Shown here piece after piece: positions 20,459-34,200 of a stretch of DNA of 64,000 nt. The stretch lies in the NCBI RefSeq assembly GCF_040436345.1, contig NC_133223.1, forward strand, positions 5,473,847 to 5,537,846, in the 5' to 3' direction. Numbering within the stretch: position 1 is the first letter of the stretch; every line of letters starts with the position of its first letter. Both the position numbers and the translations under genes were made by a program. The notes under the pieces are model-generated. The model saw only the letters and a program-made list of their open reading frames with translations, was not told the origin of the DNA and ran no database searches. Origin of the DNA: Pagrus major (Eukaryota > Chordata > Actinopteri > Spariformes > Sparidae).

Positions 20459-23400
20459 CCCTATAGGGAATATAACAACAAGAAGTAAGGGCTTTTTTTT
20501 CCTGAACGTAGCAGCCTGTCATTATATCTACATTACTGCTGCTTATTGATCAAAAATCCCTATGTGAAAATCTTTTGTCATAATGTGTGGCAATCACAGG
20601 GTAACTCATGACAATGTTCGTATCACAATACAGCGACTGTAATAATTCATACATTTCAAGACAGTCATCTAACAATACATCACAATCTCTGTGTAACTGA
20701 AGAATACAAAGTACCCCTGAAAAGGCAAAGTGCTGGAACTCTGTGTGTATTCACACAGTTTGACATGATATGTGATGAAACAATGTATAAAAGGTGCACA
20801 GAGTCTGAGCTTAGTGCCTCTTTATCACACACGCTGACTGCAACTTGTCCGTGTGTGCCATCATTCCAATGAAAAATAGCCATGAAGTGGCAAAAAGCAA
20901 AAAGCTAGGGATACAAGAGGAGATACAGGATACAACTAGAGGATACAACTATAGCTACAAGAATAATCATAGATCCAGTCTGTGTAAATGGAGTTTACAG
21001 AAGTTTACACAACAGGGATTCATGAAGTCTTGACCAGTGAGTCAGATTATCAGGTGAATCAGTTTAGTACACCTGCATGTTTTAATAGAAATATTGATAT
21101 TTGGCACCAGTGTATCCGTACTCGTAGAGGAAGTGATGCTATATATTGCAAGATTGATATTTAAGTGCCAATATTCATCCCTACAGCACTGAAACAACAT
21201 CAGTATCGAGGTATTTCGTCCAAAATATTGTGATACTTGATTCTGTTGCCCCAGCATTTATGAAAGGATTTCAGAATACTGAGATGTGTTGTGTTTGGTG
21301 ATATGGTCTAAAAGTATCACAATGTTATTTTAAGGCTGTGTTGACCAGCCCTATGTTCACCTCATTTACATAAACAGATCAATAGTAACACCAGGAACAT
21401 CTTGAAACAAGACCAGAGCTGAATAAACACCTCAGGCCCACAAACATGCTGTACAGTAACAGAAACCCTTGTCCTGAATTAGAAGTTGTTTTTTTTGTAA
21501 TTTATTTTATTTGTTTTTCTATTTTTAAACAGCCAACTGCAAAGTAAGTCAACACATTACAACAAGTGAAAGAAGAACAGTTGACAAAAAACAGAACAGA
21601 TGTGGGCTCGAGTCGTGCCAAAGTGAAAAAACATACAGTGTGTATTACACTAAAATATGAAATGCGTACAGGATCAACAAAGTAGCAGATTTTCCTTGAG
21701 ACAGTAGAAATCTTTTCATCCCTTTATGGTTTTTTCTATCCGTTTTAAATATCAGACAATGACTTCATGTAGCTTCCTTTGATTAATGATTTGAAAGAGG
21801 CAACGTCCTTCATCAGTCTGAACCATTCATCAAAGACGGGCTTTGTCGGACTCTTCTAATGGCGGCAAATCCTTGAAGCGCCAGTAAAGCCTGCGTAGTT
21901 TTTTAGATACACCTGGTGATATACAAGCCCTTTTACTTAAGTGATTGTTTTTCAGTTTCAGTCTCAGCACTGTAACCATCGCTGTCTGTGATCTTTTCTC
22001 ACTCTCACACCTCTTCTCAGGTCTCAACATGTGTATGAGTGGCAGCGCTACTTCCTGTGAAGAATGCCTCCTGATTCACCCCAGCTGCGCCTGGTGCGCA
22101 CAAGAGGTACAGCCCACCTGCTGCATTATCTTTATATACACTGTACAGTCTCCACAGGGATGAAATAATGATTGTTGGCCACATGCGTCAGGACATTTCA
22201 ACCCTTTATCATGTTTTCAAGAGTTACAACAAACACTAATCTGAGGTTTGTTTCTTTCCATCCTTCAGGACTTTGGGAGGGGGCGGAGTCTGACGTCCAG
22301 GTGTGATTTTATTCAAAACTTGCAGAGGAGGGGCTGCGGGGTGCAGTTCATCGAGTACCCCACCAGCAGCATTTCTGTGCTGAAGAACATGCCCCTGAGT
22401 TCTACAGGCTCTGGGTTGGCCCAGTATGATGTCGTCCAGATCATGCCTCAAAAGATCTCTCTCAGCCTGCGGCCGGGTGAGTCCTCTACACACGGAAAAC
22501 CATTACACATGCATGAGAGAAGGCACAGTTAAAAGAGGAAAGTTGTCTTATAAATAATACAAAGCGTCCTTCCTCGACTCCTGCGTGTTTTTATGAGTAA
22601 ACCAGCTAACTTCTTCTCAACACCTGCTCATCCAGGAGAGCAGACGTCGTTCACGCTGCAGGTGCGGCAGGTGGAGGACTACCCAGTGGATCTCTACTAC
22701 CTGATGGACCTCTCTCTTTCCATGAAAGATGATCTGGATACCATCCGTAACTTGGGCACCAAGCTGGCGCACGAGATGGGCAAGCTCACCAGCAACTTCA
22801 GGCTGGGCTTTGGGTCCTTTGTGGATAAAAACATGTCCCCCTTCTCCTACACAGCACCCAAGTATCAGGAGAATCCGTGCAATGGGTGGGTAGTGGAGAG
22901 GGATGATGCTTTGGTGGCTTTGGATTAACATTCTTTTGGGTAGATTTATATTAAAGGTATGCAAAAAAATATAAAGGTTTTTACGTAGGACTGTATGTGA
23001 GGTTGAGCTTAAGAACTCTTCTCTGGTGACATAAATGTGACGCGGTAGATGAAAGCGAAATCCTGAAATAATCATTTACTCTACCACGCACAGTCTATTT
23101 TTGCACATTCATGAATCATGTATAGTTAGAAACCCTGCTGTTGCAAGAATGAGGGATTTTTCATGTTTGATAAAGCAGAGTGGGTGAGTGTTTCTTCAAA
23201 ATGGCCCCTCTCCTCTGGGTTGCTGATGAGGGCAAACTGAAAGGGAGCAGAACAGATAGAGGGTAAAAAGCTGTGGCACACGATGTTTGCCCTGGAGGTG
23301 AGGCTGCACTGCCCTCACTCAGCGCCCGCCATCGCGCATCACTTCCCATCTAGGTTATGGCTTTGGTTGGGTGTGTGTGTGCATGTGTGTGTGTGTCAGT

Positions 23401-26400
23401 CACACACAGTGAAGCACAGCTGGACAATATTTAAAGAGATAGATGACAACATTTTGACCTCTAAGCAACCTGGCTCACTTCTACTATTCCTGGCCCCATT
23501 TATCTGAGGAAATAGCGAACATTCAGATCAACTGGATCTGTAAGAAGGTCTGAGTTTACATTTTAAGCCAAAATGAACCATCAGTGACCCTTTAAATCTT
23601 TTCATGAATGCTGTACAAATTAAGTCAGGATCATCGTGTTTTGAATGAATACAGATAAAAGATCTTTGAATTTTGTCCTGATGGCCTGAATCTCTTCTCA
23701 TCTGTCACCCTGCGCAGATACAAACTGTTCCCCAACTGTGTCCCCACCTTTGGTTTCCGCCACATTCTCTCACTGACTGATAAAGTGGACCGTTTTAACG
23801 AGGAGGTGCAGAAGCAGATGGTATCTCGCAACCGGGACGCACCAGAGGGCGGCTTTGACGCCATCCTGCAGGCTGCTGTTTGTAAGGTGACAAGTGTTTA
23901 GCTTTCTCTTATTTGAATGATCCCTCTAAGTGAACTCTTGCCTGCGTTTAGTGACAGCTCACATTTGGTTCAGAGAGAGGACATCCTTGTGACAAGCAGC
24001 TATTTGCTTGTTAATTAAAAGCACCAGGGGGTATAGACAGGAAGCGCAGTCTGGTGCAGCTGGTTAAACATGAGGACGAGTCATAACTCTGTTTTCCTCT
24101 CCAGTTTAATTGTTTTCTACAGGAAGAGAATGACTCCCTCCAAGTAGCTGCTGCCTTGTAATTTAGTCACGCTGCACTATTTCAAACAGTCAGTGGAGGC
24201 TGGGCTGGGTCTGTCCCAGAGCCTCATTGATCCGTTTAGTTTTGTTTAGTTTTCTGTTTTTTAATTTAATTCAGTGGAAGTCAGTTCAGCAAGTCAATGT
24301 GAAGGTTATCTCATGAATATGACTTAAAATGAATACATTGAATTAACTAGTTGTGTTTTCTCCAGAATGGAAACTGTTTATTAAATGGGAGATAAGGCAG
24401 GAGGCTAGCTGATTAGCTGCTTCTTTTTATTAAAGAAACAGTTCACCCAAAAAATGAAATTCAGTCATTATGCTTCAGTCATGCTGATGGAAAGTCAGGT
24501 GATGTTTTCGTAGTCCACAAAACATTTCTGGAGCTTCACAGCAAAACAGCACTGCAGCATTCTCCTAAGCAACTGAGGTAGATGGAGACTTGTTTTAAAA
24601 TGTAAAAAAAACAACCCCCAAAAAATAGGTCATTAAAAAGGCTCCATATAGCTCATGTGGCATAATCCACGTCTCCAGAAGCCCCAAGAGATTCCAAACT
24701 GATTTGAAAATGTGTTATTTACACTCTTTTTTTTTTCTAAGCCGAAGTCTTCACTGTAACTGCTAAGCTAAAAGCGTTAATGTTTTAAAGTGTTTGAGGT
24801 GGATGCACAAGTTTGACGGCGCGTCGAGGGTGTAAATCACATCTTTTCAAATCAATTTTCGGATCTCGAGGGATCATTTTAAAACAAGTCCAACTTGTTA
24901 GATACACATGCCTCGTCCATGAGTTGTACACAGTGTGTTTCCTTGCTACATGATTGCTTCCTTTTTCGCCGGATGTCCTTAACAACAGGAGATAGCTCAA
25001 CATATTTTCTCTTTTTGTCACAGTTACTCTCCAAAGATGCCTCTGATAAGGGCACTATGTACTGTACCGGCCCAATAATGAATAAAAGAATTAGACAATC
25101 CCTCTCTTCAGTATGTTTCTGTAGTGTTGTGCATTAGTCAGCATGCCTGTTGTTTCCTCTTGATAATGGCCAGGACCAGGCCTGTGGCAGAAAACTCTGG
25201 CTGTTGTTACACTCTCACTGTTTTGTGTGTGTGTTTGGATCAGTGGTTGTCAAGCTTTATGAAAGTGATGATCCATAATTAAAGCCGGACAGATATAAAA
25301 GGCTGATATTGGCCTATCATATATATCGGTATCTGCGTATATGGTTTCTGATATGTGCTGAAAACCTTTTGTAGAGCTTTGCAATGCATCTCATTTTAGA
25401 CAATAATATGGACAACCACATTTTAGCCATCATTGCAAAAAATGTGTGTATATATCAGCGATATATCACATTTTTTGCTCCCTAATATCCCTAATATGGA
25501 CATCGATATCCATGAGTTTTGAGTTAAATGACCTATAGAACCAGGATTAAAGCTATTTATTTATGTGCTGACATGCTGTAGCTTTTATCTGTAATGTAAA
25601 TGTCTTTACACATACTGGCTCTAATAACTTTCCTTCGGTGTGACCCTAATAACCAAACCAAACAACAGTAAGATTAGATGTATCATGTAGCTATCTTCTG
25701 GTCCTAATCCTGCTGTCCCATGTGACCAGAGCGAGATCGGTTGGAGAAAGGAGGCCTACCACCTGCTGGTGTTCGCCACAGACGATGTCCCCCACCTCGC
25801 TCTGGACGGCAGGCTGGGCGGCCTCGTCGAGCCCCACGATGGACAGTGTCACCTCAATGACAAGAACGAGTACAGCGCCTCCACAAAGATGGTGAGAAGA
25901 GCTGCTTTCTCTGTTTGGCTCATAAACAAAGCAGCATTTTATATTGGAGATGGATGATATGGTTTGAAATAAAGACACTTCTACCATCACTTGAACAAAT
26001 TGATAAACTTTATAAAATAAAACATTACATTAAACTTGTGTTACCTCAGAAAACGCCACGCTGAATATGCACTGTTGTGATATTTACACTAGCTAGTGAG
26101 GAGCTCAGTGGAACTATCATAGATCTTAGAGCATCAAGTCCACCCTGCAGCTTAAAATTCCATAAGAAACTTGAAACCTGGAATTTACAGTAACACACTT
26201 TGCTATTGTTCAACAAAGCTCTGGTATTTTTCCTGACAAAGTCCAGCTGTGAATACACATTATAACTTCCATTGTTTACTCAAAGAATGACTAAAAGTTT
26301 AGTCTGATATGTTGAGCCTGCTGCCTCTGATGACAAAGGTTTTTATAATAATAAGCCAACCTTCCAAAGATGTCTGGCTCTACTTGGCTCTTATCCAAAC

Positions 26401-28171
26401 CTGTTTTACTGGAAGTGAGTGTTATGTTCAATATGTTTACTAAATCATTCTTTTATTACAAAGACAAAACTTGAGTAAACTCAGCTGAAGTAGACTGAGG
26501 CATTTTTTAAATTCTTATCCAACCCGACACCTTGAGTGCCACATGCTTATTAATAGTATGTGGTAATTGGAGAGGGAAGGGCCGACACACACGTCCACAC
26601 CTGGAGGCTGCTAGTAAAACCACGGAATAGACTGTTTCGCCTGTAAATACACAGCTGAAGAGGTGCACAGGTTTCTCTTGGTAAACTCAGGCCCACATTT
26701 TCAACCAAACCCTCCCAACTGACACACAGTCACCATGGAGCCGGTTTGATATGAGTGGTAATCAGGCGCCAGAGGACTGTATTTGTTAGCACACAAAGAA
26801 AGTCTTTCACGACTGATTCTGCAGTATCTGAAGACGCCAGAGAACTAATGCTATAAAATATCATATCATGTGGATGACAGGGTACTCTCATTTAACAGGA
26901 ATTTTGAAATTAGTTTTTTCTGGTTTATAATCTTTCTTAAAGTAGAATTTCAGAGAATTATTGATGGCTGTGTTGAGTCTGTTTAGACCTGGCATTAACA
27001 TGCATCTCAAGTGATCAGGTCACAAGCGGACAGCTATAAATACAAGTGTAAACAAGCACCAAGACGTTTTGTGATCCAATCACGCAGTGTATCCCAACAA
27101 GGACGTCATCAGTGCAGGGCATGAAGGTTGTTATGGTGACAGGACGCCCCCTGCAAAACAAGAAAAAGCCACAACAACAGGCAGAATGGATTACACACCG
27201 TCTGATTTCCATGTGGTTCACCATGATACAAATGACATGTTTGGGCTCTCCTCACCGGCCACTGTTAGCAGCAGATGTTTGTGAACTCACCGTCTGTTTT
27301 AACTGATCCGACCACTGAACTAGTAACCAAAGTATCACCAGACTCCCTCAAAGAATCGTACAATTTTGAGAGTTGTTGAATGAGCATTGTGAAACAGCAA
27401 CAGCACATTCTAAACCATTCATAGTGTCAGTTTGTCACAGCATCGCTGTGCCAGCCTGTCTTCCTCTGTGTTTAAAGTGTGTCTTACCTGCTTGCTGTTT
27501 GAACACACTATTTCAAATGATTTCACCATTTAGACTAAGTTTATAACAGAAGGGTCAGGGTTATTGATAGTAAACATGTCATATTTAACCAATACATTAA
27601 ACAGTAATCAATATAGGTTACTTCTTGGAGAAAGTCCCCAGACTCCCTTAGAAAATCACTCAGTTTTGTGAGTTGTTGAGTTAAGAGAAACCTTTTGAAA
27701 TGCTGTCTTTGACAAATTCTTAATTCTTAGTATTTTGGCCTTTGTAAATTCGGCAGATGTTATACATAAAGATATTTCGTTTTCTTGTGTAAAAAACGCT
27801 CTGTGTCCGTTTGTCTTCGTGGTGTTATTTGTAGATAGAGAGGCGAAGTGAGATCTGAGTGATGTCAGTCGAGACACATGCCGTGATGCATGTTAATGCC
27901 AGGTGTGAAGTGACAGACTTAGAGCTGTCAACCTCAATTAGATCACCCAGGACACATGTTGATGCCAGGTCTCAGAAATTCTGTTATGAAAGGAGAGAAT
28001 TTATCTTGAATAATAATTTAACTTTGACTTGAGTCTGAAATAAAACTCTGAGTAGGGACTAGTGTCATCAAAGATAATACTATACAATACTGGACATTTC
28101 AAACTGTTTCAGTACTCATTTTCAACAGTATTGATACTGATACCAGCTGGTTGTCTCTCTGACAGCGAGTT

Positions 28172-28242
<71 letters not shown>

Positions 28243-31200
28243 CTGCAGACACACAGTACACAAGCCTTGTTATATTTACCTTTGAATAGAAATCAAAAAT
28301 GTTCTGCCCTTAATGTTATGTAGATTTTTTCCTGTGGTATCAAACATCGTATCAAATATCAATATTTTTCAAGGTATCACATCGAAGTTAAACATTCCAG
28401 TATTGTGACTGAATCCGTGTATCATTCGTTCATTCGTTTTTCAAAATAAAACCAAAAATAAGAAAACGAAAAAACAATTCCTTTTCTCAGTATTCGTTTC
28501 CTAAACTAAAATGAAAAAACGGATAACGACTCGTTTTTTTCAGTTTTCGATTTTATGCTCAAATGAATAATGGAAAAAACGGATAACGAGCGTTTCCCGT
28601 TTCATGTTTTATCCCATTTTGATCTGAAAAAAGTTCAATGAGCCGGAAGCGGAAGTGACCGTCTCTGTCTCTGTACTGCGAGGGCGCGCAAAACAAAAAT
28701 AATGGCAGGACTTGAGGATCATGCAGATATAATTGGACAGCTTTTTGGGGATGGTAAAACGCATGCCGAGATTTCTACCACGCTCTGGTAACGTCAGAGA
28801 ATTGACTGGCTCTGCTAACGTTAGCTTTGCTCCAGGCCACTTCCGGGTGACGGTAATTTCCGGTGTAGGTACCAAATGCTTGCAACATGAAACGGGAAAC
28901 GCTCGTTATCCGTTTTTTCCATTATTCATTTGAGCATAAAATCGAAAACTGAAAAAAACGAGTCGTTATCCGTTTTTTCATTTTAGTTTAGGAAACGAAT
29001 ACTGAGAAAAGGAATTGTTTTTTCGTTTTCTTATTTTTGGTTTTATTTTGAAAAACGAATGAACGAATGATACACGGATTTGACTGAAATGCATCCAAAG
29101 GACAGAACCACATCTGAAGGTTTTGGTCTGTCTAGCACTGAAATGTGATAACATGAGCTCTTGTCTTAAGGAAGAAACCACACCCTCCTCACCTCTGGTG
29201 TCAGAAGGCCAGCAGAGCAATGTAAACACAACACTGGGGTCAGAAGTGCATCCACATGTGGTAGCTAGCTTCCTGACTAGGAAGTCTGTATATAGTATTT
29301 GTGGACAAAAATACCCATCATGCCCGTGTCCCCCTCTCTCTCTGCAGGACTATCCCTCTCTGGCTCTGCTGGGGGAGAAACTGGCAGAAAATAACATCTT
29401 CCTCATCTTTGCAGTGACAAAACGGCTGTATGTTATTTATAAGGTAATTTGATTTGAGAATGTTATCATAAAGCACGCATGGTTTTATTATTTCTTTCTT
29501 TATATTTAGGCAGCTAACGGTGTCTCCTGTTTCTTCCCTTACAAAGAATTTTACAGCTCTCATACCTGGAACCACAGTAGAGATCCTGGACCAGGACTCC
29601 AAGAATGTAATTCAGCTGATCATCGCAGCTTATAATGTGAGTACAGAAAATCTGTGTCCAGTTTCCTGTTTGTGTTTGTGTGGGAGGGAGGGAGGGAGGG
29701 AGGGAGGGTGAAGTAATGACACAGAAAAAATAGAGAAGAGAGATAAGAAGGGGGGGGGGGGTTCTTGAAAGTCTTCCCACTTCTGTGACACAGTTAATGA
29801 GCCTCCAGCTGACATGGATGGCTGCACACACTGGATTTCTCATTTCGGTGGAGGGGTTGGGCGGCTGAAGTGGTTTTAACAGCTGACTTTGTAGCAAATT
29901 AGATACTTTTCACCAAGATACTTCTCACAGGGAAAGAAATGATTAGTTGACAGAAAAGGAATGAACAATTTTGATTAATGGAGTTATCACTGAAGCCACT
30001 AACCAAGCACAGATGTCATGCACTTTAGTTTCAGCTTCTCCAATGTGTGGATTTGTCTAATATCTTTGGGTTTTGGACGTAAGGGCAGCGACAAAACAAA
30101 GCATTATGAAGACACTGTGATGACTGTGACTGTGACTGTGATGCACACACATCCATTATTTTCTGCCATTTTTTAGAATAAACCAGTGGCTCCTAACCTC
30201 AGGGTCAGAGCCCTCAGCAAGCAGTTGCAAGATACATTTGAGGTCGAAACAATGCTCAAGATAGGAACCAGAAAAAACATATCTGTGCTACAGGTCATTC
30301 CATACCAGCTCACCTCAGTCCTCCCGCTTCAAGTCATGGATTTTCTTGAAAAATCATGTAAAAACATCTTTTTAAATTCATGGGACCGTTCAAAATCCTA
30401 CAGCTGTACTCCGAATACTTTAGAATACTGTGACCCTCAGGGGTAAATTTCAACAAAGTTTAAAACTGTGAAGTAATGTACGGAACAAGATGACATCGTC
30501 AACACACTGGAGACATCTACCTCTGAAATAGACACAGGCCACGACACAGGATAAAACAATATTATTTGTCTTTAATTTGATTACTGTAAACGTTCTGCAA
30601 AGACTACTCAAATGAATACATGCATGTTGGAAGTCACCCTCTGATAGTTGGATTGGAAAATTCAAAGTTAGGAAACTTAACAGTCAGCTTTGTGATACTG
30701 GTGATCCAGAATCACCTTTATTAGACTCAGTGAGGCCGGGTTGCTCAAAGAGAGCCAGTATGTGTTTGTATGTGAATTCTGAGCCTCAGCAACTGATTTA
30801 TTTTTACTGGATTGAGTTTAAATTTGTCCTGAGCATCCAAGAGACCCGAAGGATGACTTCCAACAGATATTCATTAAATAGCTGTTGCAGAATGTTTACA
30901 GTAATCCAAGTAATGACGATAAATACATTTTTACCCAAACAAAGAATCTTTCATTAAAAAAAAAAAAATCAAATTGCCACTAGTTTTAACTTAAATGCAA
31001 CCAAATTCACAGATGTCTATGTATTGTGTTGTTGAGATAGCTGCTAAAGTTAGCATGCTAACCAGCTAGCCCCGGCCCATCCACTCTTAACACCACCGAG
31101 CTCCCAGTCTGGATGTACAAACTAGCTGGCGTACTAGCTGCACGGATAACTAAGCTAACTGGCTACTAGCAGCTCCAGTTAGCAGCAGTTAGCGGTTACT

Positions 31201-34200
31201 CTGGAAGTCTAGAAGTTATTTGATCCTGTATTAAAAGTGTTACAGATCTCGCTTAATATTGCTTTAAGATATTTTGATAGCTATTTTATGATAAAATGTT
31301 AAGTATTTAGGATTTTACAAAGAAAAATGAACCCAGGTGACATGGTTTGGAACAACAGCTACACAAACTTATTTTACTTAAACTTTCCTCTGTTGCATTT
31401 TCTAGTGAATTAGTGAACATTTTAACCTCGTCACTCCTAAAAATGAAGTGAAGATGCAACTGAACTGGATGCAACTGATGATGAAGAGAAGCAGATATTA
31501 GTCTGTTCTAACGTGTCATTGGACTAATGATAATGAATCATTAAATGCGGCCCTACTTAAAGAAGGCTCCTTTGCAAGATTATGAAATGAAAATGTGTTT
31601 TTTTTCTCCATGTGCTCAACCTTTCCCTGAATGTTTTCCTGTGTGGGTGGACAGACTTCTCCCTGCCTTTGGAGGAGCTGCGTGTTGTTTTGGCCCGTGG
31701 CAGTGTATTCTCTGCGACAGAAAGTCGTGTCAAACACAGACGTGACATGCTCAGTGTGTGGGAGTGAGGCTGAATGAAGTGCTTTGACTCACGGCCTTAT
31801 TAACATTCCAGCTGCCACATTATATCCACCACTCTGGGGTTGTTGGCTAGATGGGCTTTGCCAAACACTGTGAGGTTTCGTTGTATAACCATCTCATTTC
31901 TCCTCAAATTTGACTGTGGCACAAAGCTGCTCCTCGCTGTGATTGTGCGAAGGGTCAGAAAAGTGTAAGTGTGTGTGAGACCGAGTGAATGAGGGCATGC
32001 ACATCCGTGGGCACCAAATACGATCCTGATTTCGCAGTAAGTGTGCATGACTGACCGCAGGCTGGCTCTGTACATGTTGCACAGAGCCAGATGCAGCTGG
32101 CATTGCAGACAGCCATGGTATTTCACATCCACACACATACAACCTGCGTGCATGCACACGCTTGTGGTTTTGGTAAAATTGACTATAAAAATGTGCCGAA
32201 CCGAGGGAGCACATTCCCCATGTTTCACTCTTTTCCACACTGTTACTCAACCAGCTCACAGGCCTGAGAAGATAGACTGAGGTGGTTTTAATAGAAATGT
32301 GTGTGTAAGAGGCTTCGTATTAATGTGGCTCTAGTTTCAGGACAGTGGAAAATGTTAACGTGCAGAGAAGTCTGCAAGGGTTTATTTAAGTCTGCAAGCC
32401 TGGAGTCCCTAACATGTACCAACCATCTGTGTGTCTTTGTGTGTGTGTTCTCCTCAGAACATCCGTTCTAAAGTGGAGCTGTCAGTGTGGGATCACCCAG
32501 AGGACATCAGCCTTTCCTTCACCGCCACCTGCCAGGATGGAAAGCCGCTGCCAGGCCTCAGGAAGTGTGCCGACTTAAAGATAGGAGACACAGTGAGTCC
32601 CTGTTCACGCTCCCCTCTGCAGCTAACCTCACTAATAAATGTTTTTTCCATCCTGTTGGTGCTGAAAAGGTTTGGCCGGCTGTCTTCACCTGCACCTTTT
32701 TATTCATTTGGGTTATGAAAACTTCATCAGGGGCTTTAAGATCTTAAGGAGATGGCTTTACTTACTGTTTCTGAATTAAACAGGATATCCATGACTACAT
32801 TTTGCTTCATAATCCTCTTAAAGCAGTGGCCTGTCAGATGCATTCAGTTTTTCAGTTTTCACCTATGAGCTAATCAGGCTAGAGCATTGTCATGGAACAA
32901 CAGTGACTTTTTATGTCAATAATGATGCTGTTGTGTTTGCAGTAATAGCAGTACAAATAGCCTTCTATGAAGGTGTTTTGGCAACAAATTTAAGTACTTA
33001 TGCCATGGAGTTTATATTTAATTTAGACAGGCTAAAAGAGTCCGAGGCTTGTCCTGCCACAGATCAGATCACTTTTACAGCACATCCAGAGCAACACTTG
33101 TAGCTACAGTGAGACGGCACAAGGAATCGTTGAATGAGAGTGGAAAAGAGTGGAGCATTTGAAGTAGTGACCAGCATTTGTGCTGGAAATATAGTTATTT
33201 ATTTTGTGTATGCAGTGAGATTTCTACTCTTAGTGCATACATGCCCATGCAGAGTATTTACTGCAGTATATTTACCTCCGTCAAGGAGGTTATGTTGTCA
33301 CCAGTGTCCGTTTGTTGGTTTGTTGGTTTGTTGGTTTGTTGGTTTGTCAGTAGGATCACACAAAAAGTGCTGAACAGATGTTCATGAAGCTTGGATGGAG
33401 GATGTCATGACCCAGAATAGACCCCATTAACTTTTGGTGCAGATCCAGATAAAGGATTTTTTTGTCACTTCCTTTAAAATTGACTGATGGGGCGTAATAT
33501 TTTGTACTCTGAGATGTTCTACTATAGATACAATTTCTGTTGCATTAGTCCTCTGGAGTTTTGTTAGTAACATGTCTTCATATGTTTCATGTTGCTGTGT
33601 TTGTTGCTGTGAGACCTTTAACTGATTGATCATAGACAGGCTTATCTCATCTTTGCTAGACAGCACACCATATTTATCATTACATTTTTTTTTTCTCCGA
33701 TGTATTTGAAGAATATGTTATATTCGTACCTACAAGGATGAAAATGTATTTAATATTGGTTTCAGATCATATAGTCCAGCTGTAATCCTTCTGTGAAATT
33801 CAGAATCACAGACAGTGACTAAAGAAAGCAAGTTGTGACTTGGCAGTGTCAGACGAACACTGCGTGACCTTTGAATCCTCTTGAAGAGAGTTCCTGTCTG
33901 ATGAAATCTGAGATGTAGCTAAAGAGATAGTGAAGAAAAGTAGCCACTGTAATGAAAGTCTCAGAGACGACAGAGGTTCACTCCAGGATACATTCTCTGA
34001 CCTCTGCTTCTTAATAATGAATTTAACTAATTTGTCAGTTGTATCCTGGCTGCTTGATGATGCTTATCTACTATATCAAATAGAAGGAAAGACCTAATTA
34101 TCATCACACAGCTCTCTTGGCAGAGACTCTTCGTTCCTCAGGGAGTATTTGCACTTTTGCCTCTCAGCTGGATTCACTCAGCAACGGATACAGCTCTGGG

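Larger units (their letters stand above)
25892..29347. other. itgb5 intron 6 (3.5 kb) rich in mobile DNA
   Basis: Besides the listed elements at 26985-27972, 28173-28240 and 28412-29080, it holds unremarkable AT-rich sequence. 28060-28390 contains 'gtatcaaat'-type repeat text around the CA tract. No extra exon was seen. Confidence 0.6.

Noticed and set aside
22617..23075. 152-codon - strand frame opposite itgb5 exon 4
   Set aside because: It is the antisense shadow of a conserved exon and does not resemble any protein.
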